From Streptomyces drozdowiczii (lineage in GTDB: Bacteria > Actinomycetota > Actinomycetes > Streptomycetales > Streptomycetaceae): DNA of 64,000 nucleotides. Positions within the stretch are counted from its first letter, which is position 1. Every line of letters begins with the position of its first letter. The translations under genes were made by a program, and so were the position numbers. Below the pieces are notes generated by a model. The model saw only the letters and a program-made list of their open reading frames with translations. It was not told the origin of the DNA and ran no database searches. Shown here one piece after another: positions 24,466-34,187 of this stretch. The stretch covers positions 3,162,001 through 3,226,000 of the forward strand of contig NZ_CP098740.1 of assembly GCF_026167665.1 (NCBI RefSeq), written 5' to 3'.

Positions 24466-24518
24466 CCCTTACAACGGATCGTCCGGCACGTTCCTGCCGG
24501 TGGAGGAGAAGAATCAGC

Positions 24519-25654
24519 ATGGCCAGTGTCACGTTCGACAAGGCGTCCCGCGTCTACCCCGGCTCCACGAAGCCCGCGGTCGACCAGCTCGAGATCGACA
24601 TCGCGGACGGTGAGTTCCTCGTCCTCGTCGGTCCCTCCGGTTGTGGCAAGTCCACCTCGCTCCGCATGCTCGCGGGTCTTGAGGACGTCAACGGCGGTGC
24701 GATCCGCATCGGCGACCGCGACGTCACGCACCTGCCCCGAAGGACCGGGACATCGCCATGGTGTTCCAGAACTACGCCCTGTACCCGCACATGACCGTCG
24801 CGGACAACATGGGCTTCGCGCTCAAGATCGCCGGTGTGAACAAGACCGACATCCGGGCGAAGGTCGAAGAGGCCGCCAAGATGCTGGACCTCACCGACTA
24901 CCTGGACCGCAAGCCGAAGGCGCTCTCCGGTGGTCAGCGCCAGCGTGTCGCGATGGGCCGCGCGATCGTGCGTGAGCCGCAGGTCTTCCTCATGGACGAG
25001 CCGCTGTCGAACCTCGACGCCAAGCTCCGTGTCTCCACCCGTACGCAGATCGCCTCGCTCCAGCGCCGCCTGGGCATCACGACCGTGTACGTCACCCACG
25101 ACCAGGTCGAGGCCCTCACCATGGGCGACCGCGTCGCGGTCCTCAAGGACGGCCTCCTCCAGCAGGTCGACTCGCCGCGCAACATGTACGACCGCCCGGC
25201 GAACCTCTTCGTGGCCGGCTTCATCGGCTCCCCCGCGATGAACCTGGTCGAGGTCCCGATCACCGACGGCGGCGTGAAGTTCGGCAACAGCGTCGTCCCG
25301 GTCTCCCGCGAGGCGCTGACCGCCGCCGCGAACCGCGGCGACACCACCGTCACGGTCGGCATCCGCCCCGAGCACTTCGACATCGTCGAGCACGGCGGCG
25401 CCGCCGCGAAGACCCTCACCAAGGACTCCTCGGACGCCCCGGCCGGCCTGGCCGTCTCGGTCAACGTGGTCGAGGAGCTCGGCGCCGACGGCTTCGTCTA
25501 CGGTGCCGCCGAGGTCGGTGGCGAGCACAAGGACCTGGTCGTCCGCGTCGGCGGCCGCGCCGTCCCGGAGAAGGGCACCAAGCTGCACGTCGTGCCCCGC
25601 CCGGACGAGCTGCACGTCTTCGCCACGTCGACCGGTGAGCGCCTCACCGACTGA
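24519..25654 (+). CDS. msiK: Multiple sugar ABC importer ATPase MsiK, read-through needs one base
   Basis: Shared cytosolic ATPase that energises many Streptomyces sugar ABC importers (cellobiose, chitobiose, maltose and others). The N-terminal part reads [15 protein letters not shown] with Walker [10 protein letters not shown] at 38-46; it then goes out of frame after DRDVTHLP. The second part resumes at [14 protein letters not shown] with the ABC signature [14 protein letters not shown], Walker [13 protein letters not shown], the H-loop YVTHDQ and the C-terminal TOBE region. One extra base at the CCCC run 24735-24738 restores a 378-aa protein, the usual MsiK length. MsiK serves many sugar importers, so a sequencing error is more likely than a real lesion. 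GGAGGAG lies about 10 nt before the ATG. Confidence 0.85.
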
Positions 25655-25670
25655 CGTCGCACACGCTGTA

Positions 25671-25705
25671 CGGTGGCCCCGCACGATCTCCGTGCGGGGC
25701 CACCG
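25671..25705 (+). terminator. Hairpin terminator of msiK
   Basis: CGGTGGCCCCGCACG / CGTGCGGGGCCACCG, a perfect 15-bp stem with a 5-nt loop, 16 nt after the msiK stop. There is no T-run. Confidence 0.8.
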
Positions 25706-25849
25706 CGTTGTGCGGGGTTTGAAACGGCGGAGGCGAATTCCCCGGCACAACGGTCATTTCGCTCCGGTTCGTCAACACGCGATTCGAAAAGCACACTCGA
25801 ACCGTCCCCCGCGAGAGTGACGTAATGTCGCCACGCCATCACCGGCCGC

Positions 25850-25855
25850 TACGCT
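25850..25855 (+). promoter_or_regulatory. -10 box, leaderless start of the secreted protein gene
   Basis: TACGCT, 6 nt, GTG25862. Confidence 0.45.
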
Positions 25856-25861
25856 CGCTGC

Positions 25862-26293
25862 GTGACCCACACCGTGCGCCGTATCGGCCGAACTCTCGCT
25901 TTCGTACTGCCCGTCGTCATGGTGCTGTCCGGGACCCTCGCGGTCACCGCCGTGCCGTGGGCAGCCAGCAACTCCGACTCGCAGCTCCTCGCCGCGTCGG
26001 CCCGCACCGTCTCCGACGCCAAGGGTGCCGACGCCGCCGTGAAGCCGCGCGCCCCGCAGGACGTCCTGCGCGACCGGCTCCTCCAGGAGCTCCGCGCCAA
26101 GGACCCGGGCGTCGCGCTGACGGACCTCCAGCGCGCCGTCGAGGGACGCCCGTCGCTCGCCAAGCACTGCATGTCCATCGCGAAGACCCTGGGCAAGGCC
26201 GCCGTCGACAAGTACGGCCCGACGCGCGCGCACCGCTTCTCGCGCCCCGTCTGCGACACCTCGTTCGCCTCCGGCGTCGCCCAGTTCAGCTGA
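25862..26293 (+). CDS. Small secreted protein of unknown function
   Basis: 143-aa protein with an N-terminal signal peptide (VRRIGRTLAFVLPVVMVLSG to PWAA, about 1-36). The mature part is about 105 residues with two Cys (KHCMSIAK and RPVCDTS) that could form one disulfide, and no recognised domain. GTG25862 is placed 6 nt behind a -10 box. It follows msiK after about 200 nt but has its own promoter. Function unknown. Confidence 0.65.
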   Translation: MTHTVRRIGRTLAFVLPVVMVLSGTLAVTAVPWAASNSDSQLLAASARTVSDAKGADAAVKPRAPQDVLRDRLLQELRAKDPGVALTDLQRAVEGRPSLAKHCMSIAKTLGKAAVDKYGPTRAHRFSRPVCDTSFASGVAQFS

Positions 26294-26338
26294 CCGGCGC
26301 GACAACCGACGCGACACTCCCCGCTGCCGGGCACGGCC

Positions 26339-26344
26339 TATCGT
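26339..26344 (+). promoter_or_regulatory. -10 box, leaderless start of the nucleotidyltransferase gene
   Basis: TATCGT, 7 nt, ATG26352. This favours ATG26352 over GTG26343. Confidence 0.45.
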
Positions 26345-26351
26345 GCCTGGC

Positions 26352-27062
26352 ATGCATACGTTTCCGACGCAGGCCGTGATCCTGGCGGGTGGCCAGGGGT
26401 CACGGCTGCGCCCGTACACCGATGACCGCCCCAAGCCGATGGTCGAGATCCCGGGTACCGGGACGCCGATCATCGGCCATCAGCTTTCCTGGCTGGCCGC
26501 CGAAGGCGTGACCGACGCCGTGGTGTCGTGCGGGCATCTGGCCGAAGTGCTCCAGGAGTGGCTGGCCGACGCGGTGCTGCCGCTGCGCGTGACGACGGTC
26601 GTGGAGTCCGAGCCGCTGGGACGCGGCGGCGGCCTGAAGTACGCGGCGGCGCGGCTGCCCGCGCCGGACGAGCCGTGGTACGCGACCAACGGGGACATCT
26701 GGACGCGGTTCTCGCTGCGCGAGATGGCGGCGTTCCACGCGGAGCGCGACGCGACCGCGACCCTGGCGCTGGCCCGGCCCCGGATTCCCTGGGGCGCGGT
26801 CGAGACGGACGCGTTCGGGCACATCACCGACTTCATCGAGGCCCCGCCGTCGCCGTACCTGATCAACGCGGGGGTGTACGTGTTCTCCCCCGCGTTCACG
26901 GGACTGCTGCCGGACCGGGGCGACCACGAGCGGACGACGTTCCCCCGGCTGGCCCGCGAACGCCGGCTCGCCGGTTATCCGCTGCCGCACGGGGCGTACT
27001 GGCGGGCGATCGACACCGCGAAGGACCTGACGGAGGCCGCCAAGGAGCTGGACGGGCGGTAG
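26352..27062 (+). CDS. NDP-sugar nucleotidyltransferase (GlmU/ManC-like)
   Basis: 236-aa single-domain nucleotidyltransferase. The signature QAVILAGGQGSRLRPYTDDRPKPMVEIPG is at the N-terminus, GRGGGLKYAA near residue 85, the metal-binding Asp in YATNGDIWTRF near 105 and INAGVYVFSP near 170. It should couple a sugar 1-phosphate to a nucleotide. It lacks the left-handed beta-helix of GlmU, so the sugar and nucleotide cannot be told from sequence. It is convergent with the DoxX gene and separated from it by a 20-bp hairpin. Confidence 0.8.
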   Translation: MHTFPTQAVILAGGQGSRLRPYTDDRPKPMVEIPGTGTPIIGHQLSWLAAEGVTDAVVSCGHLAEVLQEWLADAVLPLRVTTVVESEPLGRGGGLKYAAARLPAPDEPWYATNGDIWTRFSLREMAAFHAERDATATLALARPRIPWGAVETDAFGHITDFIEAPPSPYLINAGVYVFSPAFTGLLPDRGDHERTTFPRLARERRLAGYPLPHGAYWRAIDTAKDLTEAAKELDGR

Positions 27063-27070
27063 GGCGTACG

Positions 27071-27115
27071 GAAAGGGGCGGGCCCGGAGGTTTTCCCTCC
27101 GGGCCCGCCCCTTTC
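27071..27115. terminator. Bidirectional 20-bp hairpin terminator
   Basis: GAAAGGGGCGGGCCCGGAGG and its exact complement form a perfect 20-bp stem with loop TTTTC. It lies between the convergent nucleotidyltransferase and DoxX genes. Confidence 0.9.
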
Positions 27116-27133
27116 CTGTGCGGGTACCCGCCG

Positions 27134-28806
27134 TCAGCCGAGGAGGCCGCCGATCGGGTTGCGGCCGCCACCGCTGCCGCCGTCGCCGCTGCCGCCCGAG
27201 GAGGCGCCGGGGTCGGGCTCGGAGCCGCCGGTGCTGGAGCCGCCGCCGGTGCCGGTGGTCCCGGAGGAGCTGGGGCCGGAGCTGGTGGCGGGGGGCTGCT
27301 GGGGGTGGTCTGCTGCGGCGGCTGCTGGCCGGTGCCCTGGGTCTGGCTGGGCTGTCCGGTGCTCGCGCCCGCCGCCTGGCCCGTCTCCCGGACGCCGTCC
27401 GAGGACGGGGTGGAGGCGTCGGCGGACGGCGTGTGCGGTGCGGTGCTGTGCGAGGGCGTGGGCTGGTGGCCGGTGGGGCTCTTGGACGCCTTGCCCTTGC
27501 GGGACTTGTCGGGGAGGGGCGAACCGGGCAGCTGGTTGGTCGGGACGCCGTGCGGGCCCGGGACGGTGACGACCTCCGTGGAGCGGACGGCGCCGCCGAG
27601 AACGGAGCCGATCAGCAGCGTGAGGCCGACGACGACGCTGGCGACGACCGCGCCCCGGCGCAGCACGCGGCGGCGCAGGTCCCAGATCTCCGAGCGGGGG
27701 CCGAGCTTGCGCCAGGCTTCCCCGGCGAGCCGCCCGTCGATGGAGTAGACGGGGGCGCCCGCGATGATCAGGGGGCTCCAGGCGGCGAGGTAGATGATGT
27801 CCGGCGCGTCGTAGGCGGCGACGGTGCGCCAGCTGACGGTGACCAGGAGGGCCGCGGACAGCAGGGCGCCGACGGTGGCGGCGACGCGCTGCCAGAGCCC
27901 GAGGACGGTGAGGACACCGACGACGACCTGGAGGAAGGCGATCGAGAGCCCGGCACCGACCGGGTGCGAGAGGGCGAACTCGCGCAGCGGCTCGGCCAGC
28001 GCCCACGGGTGCAGCGAGTTGAGCCACTTGACCATCGAGCCGCGCTCGCCGCCGTCGAAGTAGACGGGGTCGCAGAGCTTGCCCATGCCGGCGTAGATGG
28101 AGATGAAGCCGAGGAAGACCCGCATCGGCAGGAGCACGACGCCGAGGTTCATCCGGCGGCCCGGGTAGTACGCGTGGCGGACATCGTCGGGGGCGCCCTG
28201 GCGCCGGCCGCGGGCCTCCTCGTCGGTGAGGTCGACGGCGGGCTCGTCGTCGTACGGGCCCCGCTCGTCGTAGCCGTCCGGGTCGTACGGGCCGGGGTCG
28301 ACGGGGTCGTAGGCGCCGACCGCCCGGCGCATGGGGGGCAGCAGGGGACCGCCGGAGCGGGGTGCGCCGATGACGGGGTTGGGCTGGGTCTCTTCGAGCT
28401 GGGACTCGTCGAGGCGCGGGATGACCTGGGTGCCGGCACCGCCGCGTCCCTGGTCGAACTCGTAGGAGGCGTACGGGTCGTAGGGGTCGTACGCGGTATC
28501 GGGGCGGCCGGCGGTGGAGTTGCGTACGGCCTGGAGGAGCCCGGTGGCGCCGGGGTCGCCGGGGGCGGACTTGCCGCTCCAGACGACGGGGGCGCGCCGG
28601 CCGCGTCCGGCTCCGGGGGCGCTCATGGCGGGGATCCTGGGCGCGCCGGCGGGGGTCACACCGCGCAGCCGTGCGCGCTGGCCGGGGGCGAGCTGCACCC
28701 GGAAGCTGGCGTGGTTGACGATGACCTGCGCAGGGTCGCAGTCCACCTTGGTCATGCTCAGGGCGGGTAGTTCGTCGAACCGAGGCGTTCTGGTGTCCAC
28801 ACTCAT
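27134..28806 (-). CDS. DoxX-family membrane protein with long disordered ends, read-through needs one base
   Basis: About 557 aa once corrected. The N-terminal 220 residues are cytosolic and disordered, with PYDPYDPYASYEFD-type repeats. A DoxX domain (about 225-370) follows with four membrane helices (RMNLGVVLLPMRVFLGFISIYAG, AFLQVVVGVLTVLGLWQRV, VGALLSAALLVTVSW, IIYLAAWSPLIIAG), then a further helix (VVASVVVGLTLLIGSVLGG) and a Ser/Thr/Pro/Gly-rich tail. The frame runs into Pro/Ala-rich nonsense over the opposite gene; one extra base in a G-run at 27290-27295 or 27301-27305 gives a tail ending NPIGGLLG at 27134. DoxX proteins are linked to redox and thiol balance. Function here unknown. Confidence 0.75.
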
Positions 28807-28886
28807 CTAACCGAGTGATGTGTGATTAGGACACTGCCTTGACCGTGCCGAAGGTGTCCGAGACCCGTCAACAGGTGGTGGGGGGT

Positions 28887-28927
28887 CGCGTGGGGGCGCG
28901 CACACAGTGCGTACGCGCCCCCACGCG
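28887..28927 (-). terminator. Hairpin terminator of rlmB
   Basis: CGCGTGGGGGCGCG / CGCGCCCCCACGCG, a perfect 14-bp stem with a 13-nt loop, 6 nt beyond the rlmB stop. Confidence 0.8.
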
Positions 28928-28933
28928 GTCCGA

Positions 28934-29890
28934 TCAGGCGCGGCGGCGCGCGACCTCGTACATGACGATGCCGGCGGCGACACCGGCGTTGAGCGACTCG
29001 GCGCCGCCCGGCATGTTGATGCGGACGCGGTAGTCGCAGGTCTCGCCGACGAGGCGGCCGAGGCCCTTGCCCTCGCTGCCGATGACGACGACGACGGGAC
29101 CGCCGAGCGCTTCGAGGTCCTCGACGGTGTGCTCCCCGTCGGCGGCGAGGCCGACGACCGCGATGCCCTCCTTCTTGAAGGCTTCGAGGGCCCGGGTCAG
29201 GTTGGTGACCTTGGAGACCGGGGTACGGGCGGCGGTGCCGGCCGAGGACTTCCAGGCCCCCGCGGTCATACCGGCCGCGCGGCGCTCCGGGACGACGACG
29301 CCGTGACCGCCGAAGGCGGAGACGGAGCGGACGATCGCGCCGAGGTTGCGCGGGTCGGTGACGCCGTCGAGGGCGACGATCAGCGGGTCCTCGCCGTTGT
29401 CGTACGCGGCTTCGAGGAGGTCCTGCGGGTCGGCGTACTCGTAGGGCGGGACCTGGAGGACGAGGCCCTGGTGGTTGAGCCCGCCCGTCATGCGGTCGAG
29501 CTCGGGGCGCGGCGCCTCCATGAGGTTGATGTTGCCGCGCTCACCGGCGAGCTGGAGGGCGTCGCGGACGCGCTCGTCGTTGTCGATGTACTGCTGGACG
29601 TAGAGCGTGGTGGCGGGGACGCCGTCGCGCAGGGCCTCGTACACCGGGTTGCGGCCGACGACCATCTCCGAGGTGCCCTTGACGCCGCCGCGCCGGGGGG
29701 CCGGGCGGCGGTTGGCGGCCTGCTTGGCCTTGGCGGTCGCGATGCGGTTCTTCTTGTGCTTCTTGCGCTGCTCGGCGGGCGGGGTGGGGCCCTTGCCTTC
29801 GAGGCCCCGGCGTCGCTGGCCACCGCTGCCGACCGTGGCGCCCTTCTTGTTGGACGTGCGGCGGTTCCTGCGCTGGCTGTTCCCGGCCAT
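28934..29890 (-). CDS. rlmB: 23S rRNA (guanosine-2251-2'-O)-methyltransferase RlmB (SpoU/TrmH family)
   Basis: 318-aa SPOUT methyltransferase using S-adenosylmethionine to methylate a ribosomal guanosine. A basic, disordered N-terminus (about 1-70, AGNSQRRNRRTSNKKGATVG) precedes the substrate-binding domain (EMVVGRNPVYEALRDG) and the catalytic SpoU domain with its three motifs: ALDGVTDPRNLGAIVRS near residue 175, VVVVIGSEGKGLGRL near 260 and INMPGGAESLNAGVAAGIV near 290. It follows cysS in the same direction after 80 nt, as in many actinobacteria. Confidence 0.93.
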   Translation of the reverse strand: MAGNSQRRNRRTSNKKGATVGSGGQRRRGLEGKGPTPPAEQRKKHKKNRIATAKAKQAANRRPAPRRGGVKGTSEMVVGRNPVYEALRDGVPATTLYVQQYIDNDERVRDALQLAGERGNINLMEAPRPELDRMTGGLNHQGLVLQVPPYEYADPQDLLEAAYDNGEDPLIVALDGVTDPRNLGAIVRSVSAFGGHGVVVPERRAAGMTAGAWKSSAGTAARTPVSKVTNLTRALEAFKKEGIAVVGLAADGEHTVEDLEALGGPVVVVIGSEGKGLGRLVGETCDYRVRINMPGGAESLNAGVAAGIVMYEVARRRA

Positions 29891-29938
29891 GACCTACCTG
29901 TTTCGTTGCTTCGGTCGTGCGTACGTATAAGTGCAGTG

Positions 29939-29962
29939 TGCCGCCCGGCGGACCGGGCGGCA
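29939..29962 (-). terminator. Short hairpin between cysS and rlmB
   Basis: TGCCGCCCGG / CCGGGCGGCA with a 4-nt loop, 9 nt beyond the cysS stop. It may only partly end transcription. Confidence 0.5.
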
Positions 29963-29970
29963 TGTGGTGG

Positions 29971-31374
29971 CTACTGGCGCGGGCCGAGTGTCCACCGGGG
30001 ACCGGACGGGCTGTCCTCGATGACGAGTCCGGACTGGTTGAGCTGGTCGCGGATGGCGTCGGCGGCGGCCCAGTCCTTGCGGGCGCGGGCGGATTGCCGC
30101 TGGTCGAGGACGAGGCGGACGAGCGTGTCCACGACGCCGTGGAGGTCGTCGCCGCGGTCGCTCTCGCCGGCCCAGTGGTCGTCGAGCGGGTCGAGGCCGA
30201 GGACGCCGAGCATGGCGCGGACCTCGGCGAGGCGCGCGACGGCGGCTTCCTTGTCGTCGGCGGCGAGGGCCGAGTTGCCCTGGCGGACCGTGGTGTGGAC
30301 GATCGCGAGCGCCTGGGGCACGCCGAGGTCGTCGTCCATGGCTTCGGCGAAGGCCGGCGGCACCTCGGCGGCGGGCGCGACGGTCTCGCCGGCCTTCTCG
30401 GTGACGCGCTGGATGAAGCCCTCGATCCGGGCGAACGCGGACTCGGCCTCGCGCAGGGCCTCCTCGCTGTACTCGATCATGGACCGGTAGTGCGGGGTGC
30501 CCAGGTAGTAGCGCAGGACGATGGGGCGCCAGGTCTTGACCATCTCGCTGACGAGCACGGAGTTGCCCAGCGACTTCGACATCTTCTCGCCGGACATGGT
30601 GACCCAGCCGTTGTGCACCCAGTAGCCCGCGAAGTCGTCGCCGAACGCCTTGGCCTGGGCGATCTCGTTCTCGTGGTGCGGGAAGATCAGGTCGATGCCG
30701 CCGCCGTGGATGTCGAAGGCGGTGCCGAGGTACTTGTGCGCCATGGCGGAGCACTCCAGGTGCCAGCCGGGACGGCCGCGGCCCCAGGGCGTCTCCCAGC
30801 TGGGCTCGCCGGGCTTCGACGCCTTCCACATGGCGAAGTCGCGCTGGTCGCGCTTGCCGGTCTCGCCCTCGCCGGAGGGCTGGCGCAGATCGTCCAGGTC
30901 CTGGTTGGACAGCTCCAGATAGCCGGGGAACGAGCGCACGTCGAAGTAGACGTTGCCGTCGGCGGCGTACGCGTGGCCGCGCTCGATGAGGCCCCGCATC
31001 ATCTCGATCATCTCCGGGACGTGCCCGGTCGCGCGCGGCTCGTAGGTGGGCGGCAGGCAGCCGAGCGCGTCGTAGCCCGCGTTGAACGCCCGCTCGTTCT
31101 CGTAACCGATGGACCACCAGGGGCGGCCCTGCTCGGCGGACTTGGCGATGATCTTGTCGTCGATGTCCGTGACGTTCCGGACGAACGTCACGTCGTAGCC
31201 GCGGTGGGCGAACCAGCGGCGCATGATGTCGAAGTTCAGTCCGGACCTGATGTGCCCGATGTGCGGGGCGGCCTGGACGGTAGCGCCACAGAGGTAGATC
31301 GAGACACAGCCCGCTGTGAGCGGGACGAAGTCACGGATCTGCCGGGCGCTGGTGTCGTACAGGCGAATAGTCAC
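29971..31374 (-). CDS. cysS: Cysteine-tRNA ligase
   Basis: 467-aa class I aminoacyl-tRNA synthetase that charges tRNA-Cys in the cytosol. The HIGH-type signature is in [10 protein letters not shown] near residue 38, the zinc ligands include Cys29 (YLCGATV), Cys in WHLECSAM and His in FPHHENE, and KMSKS is in [12 protein letters not shown] near 270. The C-terminal DALR-like helical region and length fit CysS rather than the shorter mycothiol ligase MshC. It lies upstream of rlmB and downstream of ispDF on the minus strand. Confidence 0.96.
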   Translation of the reverse strand: MTIRLYDTSARQIRDFVPLTAGCVSIYLCGATVQAAPHIGHIRSGLNFDIMRRWFAHRGYDVTFVRNVTDIDDKIIAKSAEQGRPWWSIGYENERAFNAGYDALGCLPPTYEPRATGHVPEMIEMMRGLIERGHAYAADGNVYFDVRSFPGYLELSNQDLDDLRQPSGEGETGKRDQRDFAMWKASKPGEPSWETPWGRGRPGWHLECSAMAHKYLGTAFDIHGGGIDLIFPHHENEIAQAKAFGDDFAGYWVHNGWVTMSGEKMSKSLGNSVLVSEMVKTWRPIVLRYYLGTPHYRSMIEYSEEALREAESAFARIEGFIQRVTEKAGETVAPAAEVPPAFAEAMDDDLGVPQALAIVHTTVRQGNSALAADDKEAAVARLAEVRAMLGVLGLDPLDDHWAGESDRGDDLHGVVDTLVRLVLDQRQSARARKDWAAADAIRDQLNQSGLVIEDSPSGPRWTLGPRQ

Positions 31375-31472
31375 CCCTCAAGGGTAGTGGGCCCGCACCA
31401 GTGCCCCGCGCCCCTGTGGATATTGCGGGCGCAGTTGTTACGGGGGCCGGTGCGGGCCTGCCCGCGCGGGGG

Positions 31473-31991
31473 TCAGCCGGTGCGGTAGACGAGGGCGGTC
31501 GCGAGGCCCGCGATGCCCTCGCCGCGCCCGGTGAAACCGAGCCCGTCGGAGGTGGCGGCGGACAGCGAGACGGGGGCGCCGACGGCGTCGGACAGCACCC
31601 GCTGCGCCTCCTCGCGTCGCTTGCCGATCTTCGGTCGTACGCCGACGACCTGCACGGCCACGTTGCCGATCTCGAACCCGGCCGCGCGGACGATGCGGGC
31701 GGCCTCGGTGAGCAGCGTGACCCCGGCGGCGCCGGACCATTCGGGGCGCCCCGTGCCGAAGTGCTGCCCGAGGTCACCGAGACCGGCGGCGGAGAAGAGC
31801 GCGTTGCACGCGGCGTGGGCGACGACGTCCGCGTCGGAGTGGCCGGCCAGGCCGGGGCCCTCGCCGTCCCAGCGCAGCCCGGCGCACCACAGCTCGCGGC
31901 CCTCTTCGAAGGCGTGGATGTCGGTGCCGATGCCGACGAGCGGGATCACCGGCGCGGGGGCCCGGTCGGGCCCGGGGGTCTCAGAAGCCAT
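31473..31991 (-). CDS. ispF: 2-C-methyl-D-erythritol 2,4-cyclodiphosphate synthase
   Basis: 172-aa enzyme of the MEP isoprenoid pathway that cyclises CDP-methylerythritol 2-phosphate, releasing CMP. Zinc ligands are seen in [13 protein letters not shown] and [18 protein letters not shown], and the CDP-binding end in [21 protein letters not shown] 16-residue N-terminal extension precedes the conserved start. The gene overlaps the end of ispD by 11 bases, so the two enzymes are translated together. Confidence 0.95.
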   Translation of the reverse strand: MASETPGPDRAPAPVIPLVGIGTDIHAFEEGRELWCAGLRWDGEGPGLAGHSDADVVAHAACNALFSAAGLGDLGQHFGTGRPEWSGAAGVTLLTEAARIVRAAGFEIGNVAVQVVGVRPKIGKRREEAQRVLSDAVGAPVSLSAATSDGLGFTGRGEGIAGLATALVYRTG

Positions 31992-32727
31992 CGTTGGCCC
32001 TCCTGCGTGCGAGAACCGCCTCGGCCAGGACCAGGTCCAGGGGGCGGGTGACCTTGAACGCCTCTTCGTGTCCGGGGACGACGACGACGGGCGCGCCGAG
32101 CTGTTCGACCATGCCGGCGTCGTCGGTCGCGCCCTCCCCGCTGACGGCGACCTGCTCATGGGCGCGGAGCAGGGTGGCGCGATCGAAGCCCTGCGGGGTC
32201 TGTACGGCCCTGAGCCGGGCGCGGGCCGGGGTGGAGAGCACCGGCTCGGGCGCGCCGGGGGCCCCGGGCTCGACCTCCTTGACGGTGTCGGCGAGCGGCA
32301 GGGCGGGAACGACGGCGGGGGCGCCGTCGCGTACGGCCTCGACGACCGTGTCGACGGTGTCCACCGGGACGAGGGGCCGGGCCGCGTCGTGCACCAGGAC
32401 GGCGGAGATGGTGTCGGGGAGCGCGTCGAGGCCGCGCCGCACGGATTCCTGGCGGGTGTCGGCACCGGGCACCACGAGGAAGTCGGTGCGCTCCGGCAGG
32501 GCGTACTCGTCCAGGAGGCTGCGGACCTCGGCGACGCCCTCGGGGGGTGCGACGACGACGACCAGGGAGACGTGCCGGGAGGCCGCCATGGCGCGGACGG
32601 CGTGGACGAGCATGGGCGTCCCGCCGAGCGCGCGGAGCGCCTTGGGGGCGCCGGGGCCGAGCCGTACGCCTCGGCCGGCCGCAGGGATCACGGCGGCCGT
32701 GCGGTAAGGACGCGGTTGTTCAGACAT
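31981..32727 (-). CDS. ispD: 2-C-methyl-D-erythritol 4-phosphate cytidylyltransferase
   Basis: 248-aa enzyme that joins CTP and methylerythritol 4-phosphate in the MEP pathway. The CTP loop is [21 protein letters not shown] near residue 12-32; [13 protein letters not shown] near 110 and [16 protein letters not shown] near 160 follow, then [11 protein letters not shown]. It overlaps ispF. ATG32727 is chosen as the start just before the domain. Confidence 0.95.
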   Translation of the reverse strand: MSEQPRPYRTAAVIPAAGRGVRLGPGAPKALRALGGTPMLVHAVRAMAASRHVSLVVVVAPPEGVAEVRSLLDEYALPERTDFLVVPGADTRQESVRRGLDALPDTISAVLVHDAARPLVPVDTVDTVVEAVRDGAPAVVPALPLADTVKEVEPGAPGAPEPVLSTPARARLRAVQTPQGFDRATLLRAHEQVAVSGEGATDDAGMVEQLGAPVVVVPGHEEAFKVTRPLDLVLAEAVLARRRANDGF

Positions 32728-33094
32728 CGGTTGCACTCCGAGGCTTCGGCATGTTTGTGTCCACGGCCGACGTGGGTATGGCCACAAGCGAGCCGGGGCG
32801 CTGCGCCACAGCTCGACCGGGACCCTTTCCGTGACCCCGGGCGAGCCGGGACACGCCGCGGCCGTTCGGGGTCGGTCTCGTACGCCGGGTTCGGCAAGAT
32901 CGCGAGCAACGTACCAAGGACGTGTACCGGGGATCGTCGGCAGGTGGCCGGAATTCGCCGTTGGATTGCGGTCCGGTGTGTCCAAACATGCCGCAGCGCC
33001 CGACGACACAGCGTGAATACGGCTGGTCAGCGGGCACCGCGGCACATTATCTACGGCCGGTGCGATCCGGTCGTCATGACCGGCGCCATCCGGT
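32728..33094. other. Gene-free stretch between carD and ispD
   Basis: 367 nt upstream of ispD and downstream of carD, with no convincing coding region, strong hairpin or known operator. It presumably holds the ispDF promoter. Confidence 0.6.
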
Positions 33095-33577
33095 TCAGGA
33101 TGCGAGGACCTCGTCGAGGAGAGCCTCGGCCTTGTCCTCGTTGGTGTTCTCCGCGAGGGCGAGCTCGCTCACCAGGATCTGGCGCGCCTTGGCGAGCATG
33201 CGCTTCTCACCTGCGGAAAGTCCGCGCTCACGCTCACGACGCCACAGGTCGCGAACGACTTCGGCGACCTTGATGACATCGCCGGACGCGAGCTTCTCGA
33301 GATTTGCCTTGTAGCGCCGGGACCAGTTCGTCGGTTCCTCGGCATACGGTGCGCGCAGCACCTCGAAGACGCGGTCCAGCCCTTCCTGCCCGACTACGTC
33401 GCGCACACCCACGAACTCCGCATTGTCCGCCGGCACACGCACCGTCAAGTCGCCCTGAGCGACCTTGAGCACCAAGTAGGTCTTGTCCACGCCTTTGATC
33501 TGGCGAGTTTCGATAGCCTCGATCAGCGCGGCCCCGTGATGGGGATAGACCACGGTGTCGCCAACCTTGAACGTCAT
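33095..33577 (-). CDS. carD: CarD/CdnL-family RNA polymerase-binding regulator
   Basis: 160-aa global regulator that binds the RNA polymerase beta subunit and stabilises open complexes. The N-terminal RNA-polymerase-interaction (Tudor-like) domain starts [21 protein letters not shown], and the C-terminal helical DNA-binding part contains [18 protein letters not shown] and [22 protein letters not shown]. Length and sequence match the essential actinobacterial form. GAAGGGG lies about 10 nt before ATG33577, and TACGCT at about 45 nt upstream is a possible -10 box. Confidence 0.95.
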   Translation of the reverse strand: MTFKVGDTVVYPHHGAALIEAIETRQIKGVDKTYLVLKVAQGDLTVRVPADNAEFVGVRDVVGQEGLDRVFEVLRAPYAEEPTNWSRRYKANLEKLASGDVIKVAEVVRDLWRRERERGLSAGEKRMLAKARQILVSELALAENTNEDKAEALLDEVLAS

Positions 33578-34187
33578 GTGACAGGTACCCCTTCCGTGGC
33601 TATCAAGCGTAACACGAGAATCGCTACTCCTGAATGGCGTTTTCGCAGGTCAGGGCATATCTCGGGGCTTGACAAGAGAGACACGGACGTGCTGCGGAGG
33701 GCCCCCGGAAGACGGTATTCGCAGGTCGGAGCGGCTGTCCGGCGACGGAGAAACGCGGACGTTACACGCACTCCGGTCGGCTCCGCAGGGGTCGAACGTC
33801 CCGTTTTGTCGGGTTCCGCTTGCTGAACTTTCCGTAGTCCGTTCGGTGATGGATCACTCGTTCGGACGTAAGTGCCGATGGCCAATGAAATTGATCAACG
33901 TACGACCCCGGCGGGGATTATGCGCAATGAATGCGCCACCGTCCGTGAACAGCCGGGAAGCCCGGGGCGAACGTGTGGCCGGAATTTGATCAAGCGCGTT
34001 ATGTGAAGAGACAGCGAATGTCCGTACGTGTCCGGGCCCCGCGATCACGGGCCCGTCAGGGGCGGGTCGGGTGCGAGGCGGCGAGAAGGGCTCGGTAACC
34101 TGACGGCTGACAGACCCTTAGGGCGGCTTTACCCCAGGCGCCCGACCCGTCCGTACCCGTCCGCTCGTTCAAGGAGTTGCCGCCGCC
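33578..34187. other. 610-nt gene-free stretch of lower GC
   Basis: This divergent region between carD and the lipoprotein gene is visibly richer in A/T than its surroundings (for example around 33840-34000). I see no ORF with Streptomyces codon bias. It should hold the promoters of both genes; a long leader or small RNA is possible but not shown. Confidence 0.6.

Noticed and set aside
24339..24518. CebR-type operator (TGGGAGCGCTCCCA) at msiK
   Set aside because: No such palindrome is present in the leader.
26896..27133. The DoxX reading frame appears to continue over the opposite nucleotidyltransferase gene, giving 636 aa
   Set aside because: The extension is low-complexity Pro/Ala/Arg and antisense to a conserved enzyme; a one-base correction gives a natural stop at 27134 just before a bidirectional terminator.
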